DNA from: Sphingopyxis sp. YF1
GTDB taxonomy: Bacteria; Pseudomonadota; Alphaproteobacteria; Sphingomonadales; Sphingomonadaceae
Direction of reading: 5' to 3'
NCBI RefSeq assembly: GCF_022701295.1
Contig: NZ_CP033204.1
Location: 62,001 to 126,000 of the forward strand
DNA: 64,000 bases
The number at the start of each line of letters is the position of its first letter. The first letter of the stretch is position 1. The notes under the pieces are model-generated. The model saw only the letters and a list, made by a program, of their open reading frames with translations. It did not search any database and had not been told where the DNA came from. The translations under genes and the position numbers were made by a program. This document shows, in pieces, positions 51,024 to 59,042 of the stretch.

Positions 51024-51431
51024 ATGCGTCCGTTGATTTTTTCCATCATCGCCGCCGCCGCGGTTGCGGTGTCGCCTGCCGCGACGGCAAAGGAGAAACT
51101 GTCGCCCGAAGCGCAGCTTGAGAAGATGCTCGAGGGCCGCGTCGCGGGTGAACCCCAGAAGTGCATCCCGCTCGCGTCGGCGCGCAGCTCGACCGTCATC
51201 GACGGCACGGCGATCGTCTACCGCTCGGGCAGTACCTTGTGGGTCAACCGGCCGCGCAGCGGCGCTGAATCGCTCGACGACGACGATATCCTCGTCCTCA
51301 AGACGAGCAGCAGCCAGCTGTGCAGCATCGATACGCTCGAACTGCGCGATCGCAGCAGCCACATGTACAGCGGCTTCGTCGCGCTCGGCGACTTCGTGCC
51401 GTACCGCAAACCCGAAGGCGCGAAGAAATAA
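51024..51431 (+). CDS. Small exported protein of unknown function, 135 aa
   Basis: Not recognised. Signal peptide (about 1-22, ending SPAATAKE); mature part with CIPLASARSSTVIDGTAIVY, a strand-rich core and two Cys that could pair. AGGAG at 51011-51015 is ideally placed for ATG 51024, so the earlier ATG at 51006 is rejected. Proteins with a Q.C.....S..VID pattern are common in sphingomonads. It is followed 7 bases later by the DUF924 gene. Confidence 0.72.
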   Translation: MRPLIFSIIAAAAVAVSPAATAKEKLSPEAQLEKMLEGRVAGEPQKCIPLASARSSTVIDGTAIVYRSGSTLWVNRPRSGAESLDDDDILVLKTSSSQLCSIDTLELRDRSSHMYSGFVALGDFVPYRKPEGAKK

Positions 51432-51438
51432 GCGCCGC

Positions 51439-52014
51439 GTGACCGACGACGACCGCACCCTCGCCGCGCCGCCCGCCGACTGGGCGGCGCGGCTGCTTGC
51501 CTTCTGGTTCGACACGCACGGCCAGGACGACTGGTATCGCGGCGGCGATGCCTTCGACGCCGCGGTGCGCGATCTGGCGGGCGATTGGCGCGAAGCGTTG
51601 CGGTCGCAGCCCGCCGACGCCTTTCTGGGCGATCCCGACACCGCGCTGGCGGCGGCGATCCTGTTCGACCAGGTCCCGCGCAACATCTTTCGCGGCGACG
51701 CCGAGGCGTTCGCGACCGACAGCCTCGCGCGCGCGATCGCCCGCGGCATCGTCGCGCGCGGCTGGGACCAGGGCTGGCCCGACGACCGGCGCCAGTTCGC
51801 CTATCTGCCCTTCGAACATAGCGAGGAGATCGCCGACCAGCGCGAATCGCTGCGCCTGATGGGCCAGCTCGCCGATCCGATGTTCGCCGACTATGCGCAG
51901 AAGCATTTCGCGATCATCGATCGCTTCGGCCGTTTCCCGCATCGCAACGAAGCACTCGGCCGCGCGACGCGCCCCGACGAAGCCGCGGCGATAGAAGAGG
52001 GCCGGAATTGGTGA
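51439..52014 (+). CDS. DUF924 family protein
   Basis: A 191-residue soluble helical protein of the DUF924 family: LLAFWFDTHGQDDWYRGGDAF at the N-terminus, ILFDQVPRNIFRGDAEAFATD, FAYLPFEHSEEIADQ and FGRFPHRNEALGRAT, all family hallmarks. The fold is tetratricopeptide-like and the function is unknown. It starts at GTG 51439, seven bases after the previous stop. Confidence 0.85.
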   Translation: MTDDDRTLAAPPADWAARLLAFWFDTHGQDDWYRGGDAFDAAVRDLAGDWREALRSQPADAFLGDPDTALAAAILFDQVPRNIFRGDAEAFATDSLARAIARGIVARGWDQGWPDDRRQFAYLPFEHSEEIADQRESLRLMGQLADPMFADYAQKHFAIIDRFGRFPHRNEALGRATRPDEAAAIEEGRNW

Positions 52015-52049
52015 TAGGCCTGCCCGTCCCCCTTGCGGAGCGCTGATCC

Positions 52050-52616
52050 ATGGCCGAATTCACCGAGACGCTCACCGACAAGCATATCGCCTTCATCGCG
52101 AAACAGCCGGTCTTCTTTACCGCCACCGCGGCGGCCGGGGGGCGGATCAACCTGTCGCCCAAGGGCTATGCCGACACCTTCCGCGTCCTGTCCGAACGCC
52201 GCGTCGCGTGGCTCGATTTCGGCGGATCGGGGAACGAGACGCACGCGCATCTGGCGGCCGACGGGCGGATCACGATCATGTTCTGCGCCTTCGACCGCAG
52301 CGCGCTGATCCTGCGGCTCTATGGCCGCGGGCGGGCGGTGCTGCCGCAGGATGCCGAGTGGGAGGCGGTTGCCGCGCCCTTCACCCTGCTCCCCGGCACG
52401 CGCCAGATCTTCGTGATCGAGATCGAAAGCGTGCAGACGAGCTGCGGCTGGGGCGTGCCGATGATGGAATTGCAGCACGAGCGCGACACGTTGCAGAAAT
52501 ATCACCGCCAGGCCGATCCCGCCGCGTGGGTCGAGAAATTCCAGGGCCGCACAAAAAGCATCGACGGCCTGCCGACGCGCCCCACCGACCGGTTCATCGC
52601 GGGCGAGGCGGGCTGA
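52050..52616 (+). CDS. Pyridoxamine-5'-phosphate-oxidase-like flavin-fold protein
   Basis: A 188-residue split-barrel flavoprotein relative. Seen: FFTATAAAGGRINLSPKGY, RVAWLDFGGSGNETHAHL, ITIMFCAFDRSALILRLYGRGR and a C-terminal SCGWGVPMMELQHERDTLQKY. This subgroup is annotated as pyridoxamine-phosphate-oxidase family but usually binds FMN or F420-like cofactors with unknown substrate. Its stop overlaps the next ATG, so it is coupled to the DUF2007 gene. Confidence 0.8.
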   Translation: MAEFTETLTDKHIAFIAKQPVFFTATAAAGGRINLSPKGYADTFRVLSERRVAWLDFGGSGNETHAHLAADGRITIMFCAFDRSALILRLYGRGRAVLPQDAEWEAVAAPFTLLPGTRQIFVIEIESVQTSCGWGVPMMELQHERDTLQKYHRQADPAAWVEKFQGRTKSIDGLPTRPTDRFIAGEAG

Positions 52617-52891
52617 TGGCGCTGGCCGAACTCGTCCGCCTGCCCAACGGCGCCGAGGCCGAGCTGCTGCGCGGCCGGCTCGACAGCGCGGGGGTGCACG
52701 CGGTCTGCTTCGACGCGGGCATGAACATCGCCGAAAGCGTCGGGCTGCTGATCCCGGTGCGCGTGATGGTGCTGGACGAGGATCTGGTCGAGGCGCAGGC
52801 CTTGATCGAAGCCTTTGAAGCGCCCCAGGCGCAACCCGGCCGCGCCTCCGTTCGTCCTGAGCTTGTCGAAGGACCGTTTTTCCTTTCTTGA
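52616..52891 (+). CDS. DUF2007 (putative signal-transducing) protein with repeat-encoded C-terminus
   Basis: A 91-residue protein: the first about 70 residues form a DUF2007 domain (ELVRLPNGAEAELLRGRLDS, VMVLDEDLVEAQALIEAFEA), a PII-like small fold of unknown ligand. The last about 15 residues (SVRPELVEGPFFLS) are encoded by the left arm of a palindromic intergenic repeat that begins at 52848, so the gene runs into the repeat and uses its stop codon. The start overlaps the preceding stop (TGATG). Confidence 0.78.
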   Translation: MALAELVRLPNGAEAELLRGRLDSAGVHAVCFDAGMNIAESVGLLIPVRVMVLDEDLVEAQALIEAFEAPQAQPGRASVRPELVEGPFFLS

Positions 52892-52929
52892 AGGACAAAC
52901 AAGGACGGTGCGTCGACACGCTAGGCACC
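52848..52929. repeat. Diverged palindromic repeat (CTTGTCGAAGG type)
   Basis: CCGTTCGTCCTGAGCTTGTC (52848-52867, continuing GAAGG) pairs imperfectly with the segment 52911-52929 (CGTCGACACGCTAGGCACC). It is related to the element at 31113 but more decayed. Its left arm lies inside the end of the DUF2007 gene. Confidence 0.65.
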
Positions 52930-52960
52930 AACGCCAACAAGGGCCGTTCAAGACTCTCCC

Positions 52961-53656
52961 ATGATCAAGGTCGCCAGTTACAATATGCGCAAGGGCATCG
53001 GGCTCGACCGCCGCCGCGACCCCGGCCGCGTGCTGTCGGTGCTCGGCGAGCTCGACGCCGATATCGTCGCGCTGCAGGAGGCCGACCGCCGCTTCGGCAC
53101 CCGCGCCAGCGCGATCCCGCCCCGCATGTTCGAGGAGCATAGCGACTACGTTCCGGTCGACCTGCTCGACGGGCGCCCCTATGCGATCGGCTGGCACGGC
53201 AATGCGCTGTTGGTGCGCAAGGGCGCCGTGGTCGAGGAAAGCCACGCGCTTCACCTGCCGACGCTCGAACCGCGCGGCGCGGTGGCGGCGACGGTGCGGA
53301 TCGGCGACACGCGGCTGCGCGTCGTCGGCATGCATCTCGACATTTCGGGGCTGCGCCGCCGCCAGCAGGCGCGCGCGATCCTGGGCCATCTCGCCGAGGG
53401 CGAGCAATTGCCGACGATCCTGATGGGCGACTGCAACGAATGGCGCAACCGCGGCGGCTGCCTCGCCGATTTCGGCGAGCATCACCGGCTCGTCGACACC
53501 GGGCACAGCTTCCACAGCCGCCGCCCGGTCGCCAAGCTCGACCGCATCTTCGCGTCGCCGCACCTCGAAGCGGTCGAAGCCGGCGTGCACCGCAGCGCGC
53601 TCGCGTCGCGCGCGTCGGACCATCTGCCGATCTGGGCGCGGTTCAAGGAGGCATAG
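52961..53656 (+). CDS. Endonuclease/exonuclease/phosphatase-family protein
   Basis: A 231-residue metal-dependent phosphodiesterase-fold protein: VASYNMRKGIG (Asn), IVALQEADRRFG (catalytic Glu), VVGMHLDISG, LMGDCNEWRN (Asp/Asn) and RASDHLPIWARF (Asp-His) are the four conserved motifs in order. Length suits the short EEP branch acting on nucleic acid or phospholipid head groups; which is unknown. It is intracellular (no signal peptide). Preceded by the repeat at 52848, so it likely has its own promoter. Confidence 0.84.
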   Translation: MIKVASYNMRKGIGLDRRRDPGRVLSVLGELDADIVALQEADRRFGTRASAIPPRMFEEHSDYVPVDLLDGRPYAIGWHGNALLVRKGAVVEESHALHLPTLEPRGAVAATVRIGDTRLRVVGMHLDISGLRRRQQARAILGHLAEGEQLPTILMGDCNEWRNRGGCLADFGEHHRLVDTGHSFHSRRPVAKLDRIFASPHLEAVEAGVHRSALASRASDHLPIWARFKEA

Positions 53657-53676
53657 GGTCTCGCGGGAAGGCCGGT

Positions 53677-53719
53677 CCCCGCCCGCGGACGCCGGCTTCG
53701 CCGCTCCCCGCGGGCGGGG
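53677..53719. terminator. Hairpin between convergent genes
   Basis: A perfect 12-base stem (CCCCGCCCGCGG 53677-53688 with CCGCGGGCGGGG 53708-53719) spans the gap between the convergent phosphodiesterase and monooxygenase genes. No T-run follows on either side, so a role in stopping transcription is plausible but unproven. Confidence 0.4.
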
Positions 53720-53774
53720 AAGCGTCGCCGGCGCGGGGCTTCGTGGCGGCGCAAACCGGCAGCGGCTATTCTCG

Positions 53775-55331
53775 CTATTCGGCGGCGACGCTTTCGGCGG
53801 AGCTTCCCGTTGCCGACTGGCCGTCATAGACGAAGGCGGCGTCCATCAGGTCGATGTCGGGGAAGGCGTCCTTTTCGGCCCAATAATCCTGATTGTGGCG
53901 CCATTCGGGCTTGTCGCCGCGGCGCGGCATCGCGGCGATCCCGCGCATCAGATAGCCGGGATTGAAATTGTCGGCCTCGATCCACGGCAGGATGGCCATG
54001 CCGGTGTCCTCGGGACGCAGCGCGACCTCGACCTTCCGCGCGCCGATATCGTCCATGTGGTTGAGCAGATTGCAGACGAAATCGCCCATCATGTCGACGC
54101 GCAGCGTCCAGCTCGCGCGGAAATAGCCCATCACCCACGCCAGATTGGGGACGCCCGTCATCATCATGCCGCGATAGGTCACGGTATCGGACCAGTCGAC
54201 GGGCTTGCCGTCGACCTCGAACGCGATCCCGCCCATGACGAGCAGGTTGAAGCCCGTCGCCGCGACGATCAGGTCGGCCTCGATCTCGGTGCCGCCTTCG
54301 GTGCGCACCCCGGTCTCGGTGAAGCGGTCGATCGCGTCGGTGACGACGGTCAGCTTGCCCGCGGTCGCGGCCTTGAAGATGTCGCCTTCGGGGCAGAAGG
54401 CGAGGCGCTGCTGCCAGGGGCGGTATTTCGGCGTGAAATGCGGTTCGAAGGCGAAATCGGGGTCGCCCGAAAAGGCGCGGATCAGCGCCTTCAGCTCCTC
54501 GAACACGGCATCGGGTTCGCTCTGGCAGCGGCGCGTGAGCTGGTCCTGGTCGTGCATGATCTGCTGGCGCACGACGCGGTGGATCGTCGGTTCGTCGACC
54601 CCGACCTCGCGCAGCCGGTCGGCGAGCTCGTTCTTGTTCTCCGAGCAGAAGAAATAGGTCGGCGAGCGCTGGAGCATCGTCACATGCGCCGCCTTTTCGG
54701 CGAAGGCGGGGACGACGGTCGCGGCGGTCGCGCCCGATCCGATGACGAGGATGCGCTTGCCGGCATAGTCGGTCGCGGGGTCCCAGAGCTGCGCGTGGAC
54801 GAACGCGCCCTTGTAATCTGACAGGCCCGGCCAGTCGGGAACATAGGGCGTTTCATGGTCGTAATAGCCCTGGCACATCCATAGGAAGTTCGCGGTGAAG
54901 ACGACGGGGCTGCCGTTCGCCACCGCCTCGACCGTCCAGCGATTGTCGGCGCTCGACCAGCGGCAGGCGGTGATGCGGTGGCCGTAGCGGATGTGCGGCG
55001 CGATCCCGCTCTCGTCGATTACCTCGCCCATATATTTGAGGATTTCGGCGCCGCTCGCGATCGGCGCGCCGACCCATGGCTTGAAGCGGTAGCCGAAGGT
55101 GTAGAGATCGGAGTCCGAACGCACGCCGGGATATTTGTGCGTTTCCCACGTGCCGCCGAAACTCTCCTTCATCTCGAGGATCGCGTAGCTTTTGCCGGGG
55201 CATTGCTGTTGCAGGTGAAAGGCCGAGCCGATGCCCGAAATGCCCGCGCCGACGATCAGCACGTCGACATGGGTGCCGGCGGGGGCAGGGGTGGGTGTCG
55301 CGGCGTCGGCCGCCCGGATCGCTGTTGCCAT
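53775..55331 (-). CDS. Flavin-containing (Baeyer-Villiger-type) monooxygenase
   Basis: A 518-residue FAD/NADPH monooxygenase. FAD-binding GAGISGIG (about 28-35), the NADPH-binding GSGATAATV, and a fingerprint-like segment FVHAQLWDPATDY are seen, with ATGFNLL near the C-terminal third. The FVHAQLWDP segment lacks the standard FxGxxxHxxxW(P/D) form of classical Baeyer-Villiger enzymes, having A-Q-L in place of the usual His-rich order, so it belongs to the related SidA/FMO-like or PAMO-like neighbours. It may oxidise cyclic ketones or hydrocarbons; the gene is monocistronic. Start 55331 follows GGAGCGG. Confidence 0.8.
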   Translation of the reverse strand: MATAIRAADAATPTPAPAGTHVDVLIVGAGISGIGSAFHLQQQCPGKSYAILEMKESFGGTWETHKYPGVRSDSDLYTFGYRFKPWVGAPIASGAEILKYMGEVIDESGIAPHIRYGHRITACRWSSADNRWTVEAVANGSPVVFTANFLWMCQGYYDHETPYVPDWPGLSDYKGAFVHAQLWDPATDYAGKRILVIGSGATAATVVPAFAEKAAHVTMLQRSPTYFFCSENKNELADRLREVGVDEPTIHRVVRQQIMHDQDQLTRRCQSEPDAVFEELKALIRAFSGDPDFAFEPHFTPKYRPWQQRLAFCPEGDIFKAATAGKLTVVTDAIDRFTETGVRTEGGTEIEADLIVAATGFNLLVMGGIAFEVDGKPVDWSDTVTYRGMMMTGVPNLAWVMGYFRASWTLRVDMMGDFVCNLLNHMDDIGARKVEVALRPEDTGMAILPWIEADNFNPGYLMRGIAAMPRRGDKPEWRHNQDYWAEKDAFPDIDLMDAAFVYDGQSATGSSAESVAAE

Positions 55332-55457
55332 TTGGGTCCGCTCCTCTCGCTTCTTTTTGTGCGATGCTAGGCGACAAAGCATGAGTCGCGCCAGCCCGCT
55401 TTGATCGACGTCAAATTGACCGCTTGCGGCGACGCCGCCGACGCGCCAGATGGCGCC

Positions 55458-55736
55458 ATGACCCGACCGCATATCGACGACGCCGATGCGCGCGCCGCCT
55501 ATCGCCGCGAACTGCGCGCGGTCGCGCGCGGCCCGCGCCTGACCGGGCTTTTCTTCGTCTTCGCCTCGCTCGGCCTGTGGGCGTGGCCGCAGAGCGGCGG
55601 GCCGGTCCGGATCGGGCCGCTCGCGACCGAAAGCTGGGGCTGGATCAGCCTCGGCATCGGCTGGGCGATATTGCTCTGGGTGATCGTCGCGCGCACGCGC
55701 CACCACAAGGCGCGCATGGCCGAACTCGACGACTAG
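55458..55736 (+). CDS. Small two-helix membrane protein, 92 aa
   Basis: Not recognised. Two hydrophobic helices (about 29-45 LTGLFFVFASLGLWAWP and 62-78 WISLGIGWAILLWVIVA), with a charged N-terminus (HIDDADARAAYRREL) and a basic C-terminus, giving both ends in the cytoplasm. The ATG at 55458 is taken; an in-frame TTG at 55401 would be longer. Codon use matches neighbours. Confidence 0.55.
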   Translation: MTRPHIDDADARAAYRRELRAVARGPRLTGLFFVFASLGLWAWPQSGGPVRIGPLATESWGWISLGIGWAILLWVIVARTRHHKARMAELDD

Positions 55737-55754
55737 GGCGAAAGCCCCGGATCC

Positions 55755-56441
55755 CTATCGCAGAAAGGGGCCCGTCGCGCGCGTCCGCGCCTCGCCCGCG
55801 GGCACCCCGGCGAGGGTGCGGAAGGTGCGCGCCATATGCGCCTGATCGGCGTAACCGCGATCGGCGGCGTGACCCGCCAGGCTGGCCTCGCCGGGCAGCG
55901 TCTCGAACGCCTTCTGGAACCGCGCGAGGCGCAGCCAGGCGCGCGGCGGCAGCCCGACGTGGCGCGCGAACCAGCGCTGGAGCGCGCGCGGCGCCAGGCC
56001 GGTCGCGTCGCCCATCGCGGCGACGCTCGGCGCGGTCAGGATCGCGGTGCCGGTGGCGGCGAGCGCGGTCTCGGCGGCGAGGCGCGCTTCGATCCGGTCG
56101 AACGGCGGCGCGTCGCACGCGAGCCAGCGGCCGCGCAGCGCGGCGAGCGGGTGCGCGCCGACGAGCGGCCACGCCCACGGCCACAGCCGCAGGCCTTCGA
56201 ACCTCGCATCGCCGCTGATCGCGAAGCCGGTCGGGCGTTCGATCAGCCACACCGCGAAACAGGCCGGCTGGTCGCCGTCCCAGCGCGAGCGCCCGCGCGT
56301 GCGGCGGATCAGTTCGACGCAGCCGTCGGGGGTCGCCTGCTGGTCGCACCAGACGGCGGGGTCGCCGTCGCCCGCCAGCGTCCAGCGCGCCTTGACGAGG
56401 CCGGCAAGCGCGGGGGGCGGGGCGAACTCGGCATAGTCCAT
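55755..56441 (-). CDS. AraC-family transcriptional regulator with DUF6597-like N-terminal domain
   Basis: A 228-residue regulator with an N-terminal domain beginning MDYAEFAPPPALAGLVKARW and CVELIRRTRGRSRW, then an AraC double helix-turn-helix in the C-terminal half: ATGLAPRALQRWFARHVGLP and ASLAGHAADRGYADQAHMAR followed by TFRTLAGVPAG. It is divergent from the small exported-protein gene at 56523, 81 bases away. Its target and effector are unknown. Confidence 0.83.
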   Translation of the reverse strand: MDYAEFAPPPALAGLVKARWTLAGDGDPAVWCDQQATPDGCVELIRRTRGRSRWDGDQPACFAVWLIERPTGFAISGDARFEGLRLWPWAWPLVGAHPLAALRGRWLACDAPPFDRIEARLAAETALAATGTAILTAPSVAAMGDATGLAPRALQRWFARHVGLPPRAWLRLARFQKAFETLPGEASLAGHAADRGYADQAHMARTFRTLAGVPAGEARTRATGPFLR

Positions 56442-56522
56442 GTGCGGGTTAGACGCCGATTGTCGCGTCGGTTCAAGACGGCGCGTCGCGCCGCTGCGAA
56501 AAGGCGGAAAAGGGAGGCGCAT

Positions 56523-56966
56523 ATGAAAAAGACGATGATCGCGGCGCTGTCGATGCTGCTGCTCGCCGCGAGCGAACCGGCGCGGGTCGACGACCTCGGC
56601 TGGATGGCGGGCGACTGGGTGCGCGAGGCGGACGGGCGCTGGACCGAAGAAAGCTGGACGCGCCCGCGCGGCGGGTTGATGCTCGGCCACAGCCGGTCGG
56701 GCAGGGGCGAGACGGTGCGCGAGTTCGAATATCTGCGGCTGCAAACCGCCGCCGACGGCACGATCGCCTATATCGCGCAGCCCGGCGGGCGGGCGCCGGT
56801 GGCGTTCGCGCTGGTCCGCCACGACGCCGCCAGCGCGACCTTCGAAAATGCCGCGCATGATTATCCGCAGCGCATCCATTATGCGCGCGAAGGCGACGGG
56901 CTGACCGCGACGATCTCGCGGCTCGACGGGACGCAGGCGATGCGCTGGGACTATCGCCGCCGCTAG
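56523..56966 (+). CDS. DUF6265 family exported protein, 147 aa
   Basis: A secreted small protein of the DUF6265 type: signal peptide (about 1-18), LGWMAGDWVREADGRWTEES, RGGLMLGHSRSGRGETVREFE and FENAAHDYPQRIHYAREGDGL, all typical. It has a lipocalin-like barrel fold by pattern, with unknown function. GGGAGGCGC stands before ATG 56523. Confidence 0.8.
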   Translation: MKKTMIAALSMLLLAASEPARVDDLGWMAGDWVREADGRWTEESWTRPRGGLMLGHSRSGRGETVREFEYLRLQTAADGTIAYIAQPGGRAPVAFALVRHDAASATFENAAHDYPQRIHYAREGDGLTATISRLDGTQAMRWDYRRR

Positions 56967-56970
56967 GCCG

Positions 56971-57429
56971 TCACCCCGTTCGCCGTGCGAGCCAGACCCC
57001 CGCGACCATCAGCGCGATTCCCGCGATGCGTTTGGCGTCGATCGGGAAACGCATCGATCCGAACAGCCCGAAATGGTCGATCACCGCGGCGCTGGCGAGC
57101 TGGCCGACGAGGACGAAGAAGATCGCGTTGCCGACCCCGAATCGGGGCGCGATGAAGGTCACCGCGATGACGTAGAAAGCGACGAACAGCCCGCCGAAAT
57201 AGAAATGAAAGGGGATGTCCCCCGAAAAGCGGATCTGGCCGACCGATCCGGTCATCAGCGCGCCCGCGGTGGCGATGAGGAAGGCGAGCCCGAACAGGAT
57301 CATCGAGGCCGCCATCGGGCTGCCGAGCCGCGCGCCGAGGCCGCCGTTGAGCGCCGCGAGGATCGGAATGCCGACCCCGGTCAGGAACATGATCGCGGCG
57401 AAGGCGGGGGCGCTGCCGTTCGCGGTCAT
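56971..57429 (-). CDS. DMT-superfamily YdcZ/DUF606-type transporter
   Basis: A 152-residue half-size membrane protein with four to five helices of the DUF606 family: IPILAALNGGLGARLGSPMAAS, FYFGGLFVAFYVIAVTFIAPRFG and GQLASAAVIDHFGLFG are conserved signatures. It probably dimerises to form a small-molecule carrier. It is the last gene of a four-gene leftward operon with GST, tautomerase and a flavin-fold protein, coupled by ATGA overlap. Confidence 0.85.
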   Translation of the reverse strand: MTANGSAPAFAAIMFLTGVGIPILAALNGGLGARLGSPMAASMILFGLAFLIATAGALMTGSVGQIRFSGDIPFHFYFGGLFVAFYVIAVTFIAPRFGVGNAIFFVLVGQLASAAVIDHFGLFGSMRFPIDAKRIAGIALMVAGVWLARRTG

Positions 57430-57647
57430 CGCGCGGGGACCTTTGCGGCCTGCGCGGCGCGATAGTCGAGCACGGGCAGCCCGCCGATGCCCCAGTTTTC
57501 GAGGTCGACCTCGTCGATCGTGACGACGGTGGTCGCGGGATTCTTGTCGAGGACGCGCCGGAGCAGGTCGGTGACCCCGGCGATCAGTTCGGCCTTCTGG
57601 GCGGGCGTCGCTCCCTCGCGGGTGATGCGGATATGGACGGTGGGCAT
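57426..57647 (-). CDS. 4-oxalocrotonate tautomerase-like protein
   Basis: A 73-residue tautomerase-superfamily protein, starting MPTVHIRITREGATPAQKAEL. Pro1, the catalytic base after Met removal, is present, and the DLLRRVL helix and TTVVTIDEVDLENWGIGG segment follow the family. The usual Arg11 equivalent is R7 or R9 (ITREG). It could act on a reactive enol or aldehyde; coupled to the GST gene by a 1-base overlap. Confidence 0.85.
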   Translation of the reverse strand: MPTVHIRITREGATPAQKAELIAGVTDLLRRVLDKNPATTVVTIDEVDLENWGIGGLPVLDYRAAQAAKVPAR

Positions 57648-58264
57648 CAGGCGGTCCTTTCGTCTGCGACGCCGGGCCAGCCGGGCATCGGCGGAAAGCC
57701 GGGCAGCGCGGCGATGCGGCGCGTCCAGGCGGCGATGTGCGGCCAGTCGCCAAGGTCGATTCCCGCCTCGCCGGCCAGCGCGAGATAGGGGCTGGCGGCG
57801 AGATCGGCGATCGTCAAGCGATCCCCGACCAGCCAGTCGCGGTCCGCGAGATGCGCGTCGACGACGGGCAGGATGCGCGCGCTGACCGCGGCGGCGTGCT
57901 CCTCGGCGATCGTCGCCCCGAACTGCCGCGCGAGCCGCAGCGTCGCGGGGCCGTTGGCGATCTCGTTGGCGGCATGCGACAACCAGACGGCGATCTCGCC
58001 GCGTTCGCGGGGGGTGCGGCCGTCCCATTCGCCCGGGCGGTGCGTCGCGGCGATCCAGACGAGAATCGCCTGACTGTCGCGCAGGCTGAAGTCGCCGTCG
58101 ATCAGCAGCGGGATCTGCGCCATCGGGGTGAGCGCGCGATAGGCGTCGGACTGGCGCACCGCGGCATCGGCGAGCCGTTCGTCCCACGCGAGGCCGAGGA
58201 AGGCGAGCGCCATGCGCACCTTGTGCGTATTGCCCGACAGCGGGCTGCCGTGGAGGATGATCAT
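57647..58264 (-). CDS. Glutathione S-transferase family protein
   Basis: A 205-residue GST: thioredoxin-like N-domain with ILHGSPLSGNTHKVRMALAF and the cis-Pro QIPLLIDGDF and SQAILVWIA glutathione-binding segments; helical C-domain with DRDWLVGDRLTIADLAASPY. It probably conjugates or isomerises an electrophile with glutathione. In the middle of the operon; it overlaps both neighbouring genes. Confidence 0.87.
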   Translation of the reverse strand: MIILHGSPLSGNTHKVRMALAFLGLAWDERLADAAVRQSDAYRALTPMAQIPLLIDGDFSLRDSQAILVWIAATHRPGEWDGRTPRERGEIAVWLSHAANEIANGPATLRLARQFGATIAEEHAAAVSARILPVVDAHLADRDWLVGDRLTIADLAASPYLALAGEAGIDLGDWPHIAAWTRRIAALPGFPPMPGWPGVADERTA

Positions 58265-58902
58265 CGGGCGTCTCCCTGCTGGGTGGATGCGGCGGCGCGC
58301 AGGGCTTCGAGCTCGGCGCGCAGGCGGCCCAGTTCGGCGGCCATCGGGCGCACCGCGGCGGAAATCTGATCTTCGGTGAAGCGCGGCACGATGTGCTGCG
58401 AGCAATTCCATTCCCAGCCGACGACATCGATCAGCACCGCGCGCTCGGGGATGGCGCGATAGCCCGCGGGCATCAGCGAGGCGACGAGTTCGGGATCGTC
58501 GGCCAGCTCGACCGCATGCGCGCGGCCGAGCAGCTTGAGCCGCTCGCGCGCCGGATAGTCGATCAGGAACAGCGCGACGCGCGGGTCTTCGGCAAGGTTG
58601 CTCGCGCTGATATACTGGCGGTTGCCGCGATAGTCGGCAAAGCCGATGCGGTTGCCGCCGAGCGGGCGGAGGAAACCCGGCGGGCCGCCGCGGTGCTGCA
58701 TATAGGGCCACCCCGCGGGCGTGACGCTCGCCATGTAGAAGCTGTCGCGCGCCGCGATGAACGCCGCTTCGCGCTCGCCGACGGGGTCGGGAGTGCCGTC
58801 GGCGCCGGCTTCGGCGCGGGCATAGGCGGCGCGCGACCCGTGCCGTTCCTGCATCGTCCGAGCCGCGTCGGTGAAGATCGTGTGGAGATAGTTGCGCGCC
58901 AT
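58261..58902 (-). CDS. Pyridoxamine-5'-phosphate-oxidase-like flavin-fold protein
   Basis: A 213-residue split-barrel protein of the group fused or linked to GST genes: AAFIAARDSFYMASVTPAGW, PYMQHRGGPPGFLRPLGGNR, YISASNLAEDPRVALFLIDY and RLKLLGRAHAVEL are the barrel strands. The C-terminal helical tail carries heptad-like Leu/Ala (AELGRLRAELEALRA), a possible coiled coil. Start 58902 is preferred; an upstream ATG at 59016 gives an arginine-rich, unlike extension. First gene of the operon. Confidence 0.8.
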   Translation of the reverse strand: MARNYLHTIFTDAARTMQERHGSRAAYARAEAGADGTPDPVGEREAAFIAARDSFYMASVTPAGWPYMQHRGGPPGFLRPLGGNRIGFADYRGNRQYISASNLAEDPRVALFLIDYPARERLKLLGRAHAVELADDPELVASLMPAGYRAIPERAVLIDVVGWEWNCSQHIVPRFTEDQISAAVRPMAAELGRLRAELEALRAAASTQQGDAR

Positions 58903-59009
58903 CGGATGGGCCTTTCGAACGGGGGCGGACGAAGCATGGGGAGGGGGCCGCGCTTCGTCCGCCTGCGATGCAATACGGCGTTGCTCATGCGGTGATAATC
59001 GGTGAAACA

Positions 59010-59025
59010 GGAACAAGTTTGTTCC
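59010..59025. promoter_or_regulatory. Palindrome between LysR gene and the divergent operon
   Basis: GGAACAA-GT-TTGTTCC is a perfect inverted repeat of 7-base arms, 17 bases before the LysR start and 108 bases from the operon start. Its position in a divergent LysR gap fits an autoregulatory site; the T-n11-A style LysR motif is not obvious in it. Confidence 0.6.
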
Positions 59026-59042
59026 GAAAACTGGAATAGTCG

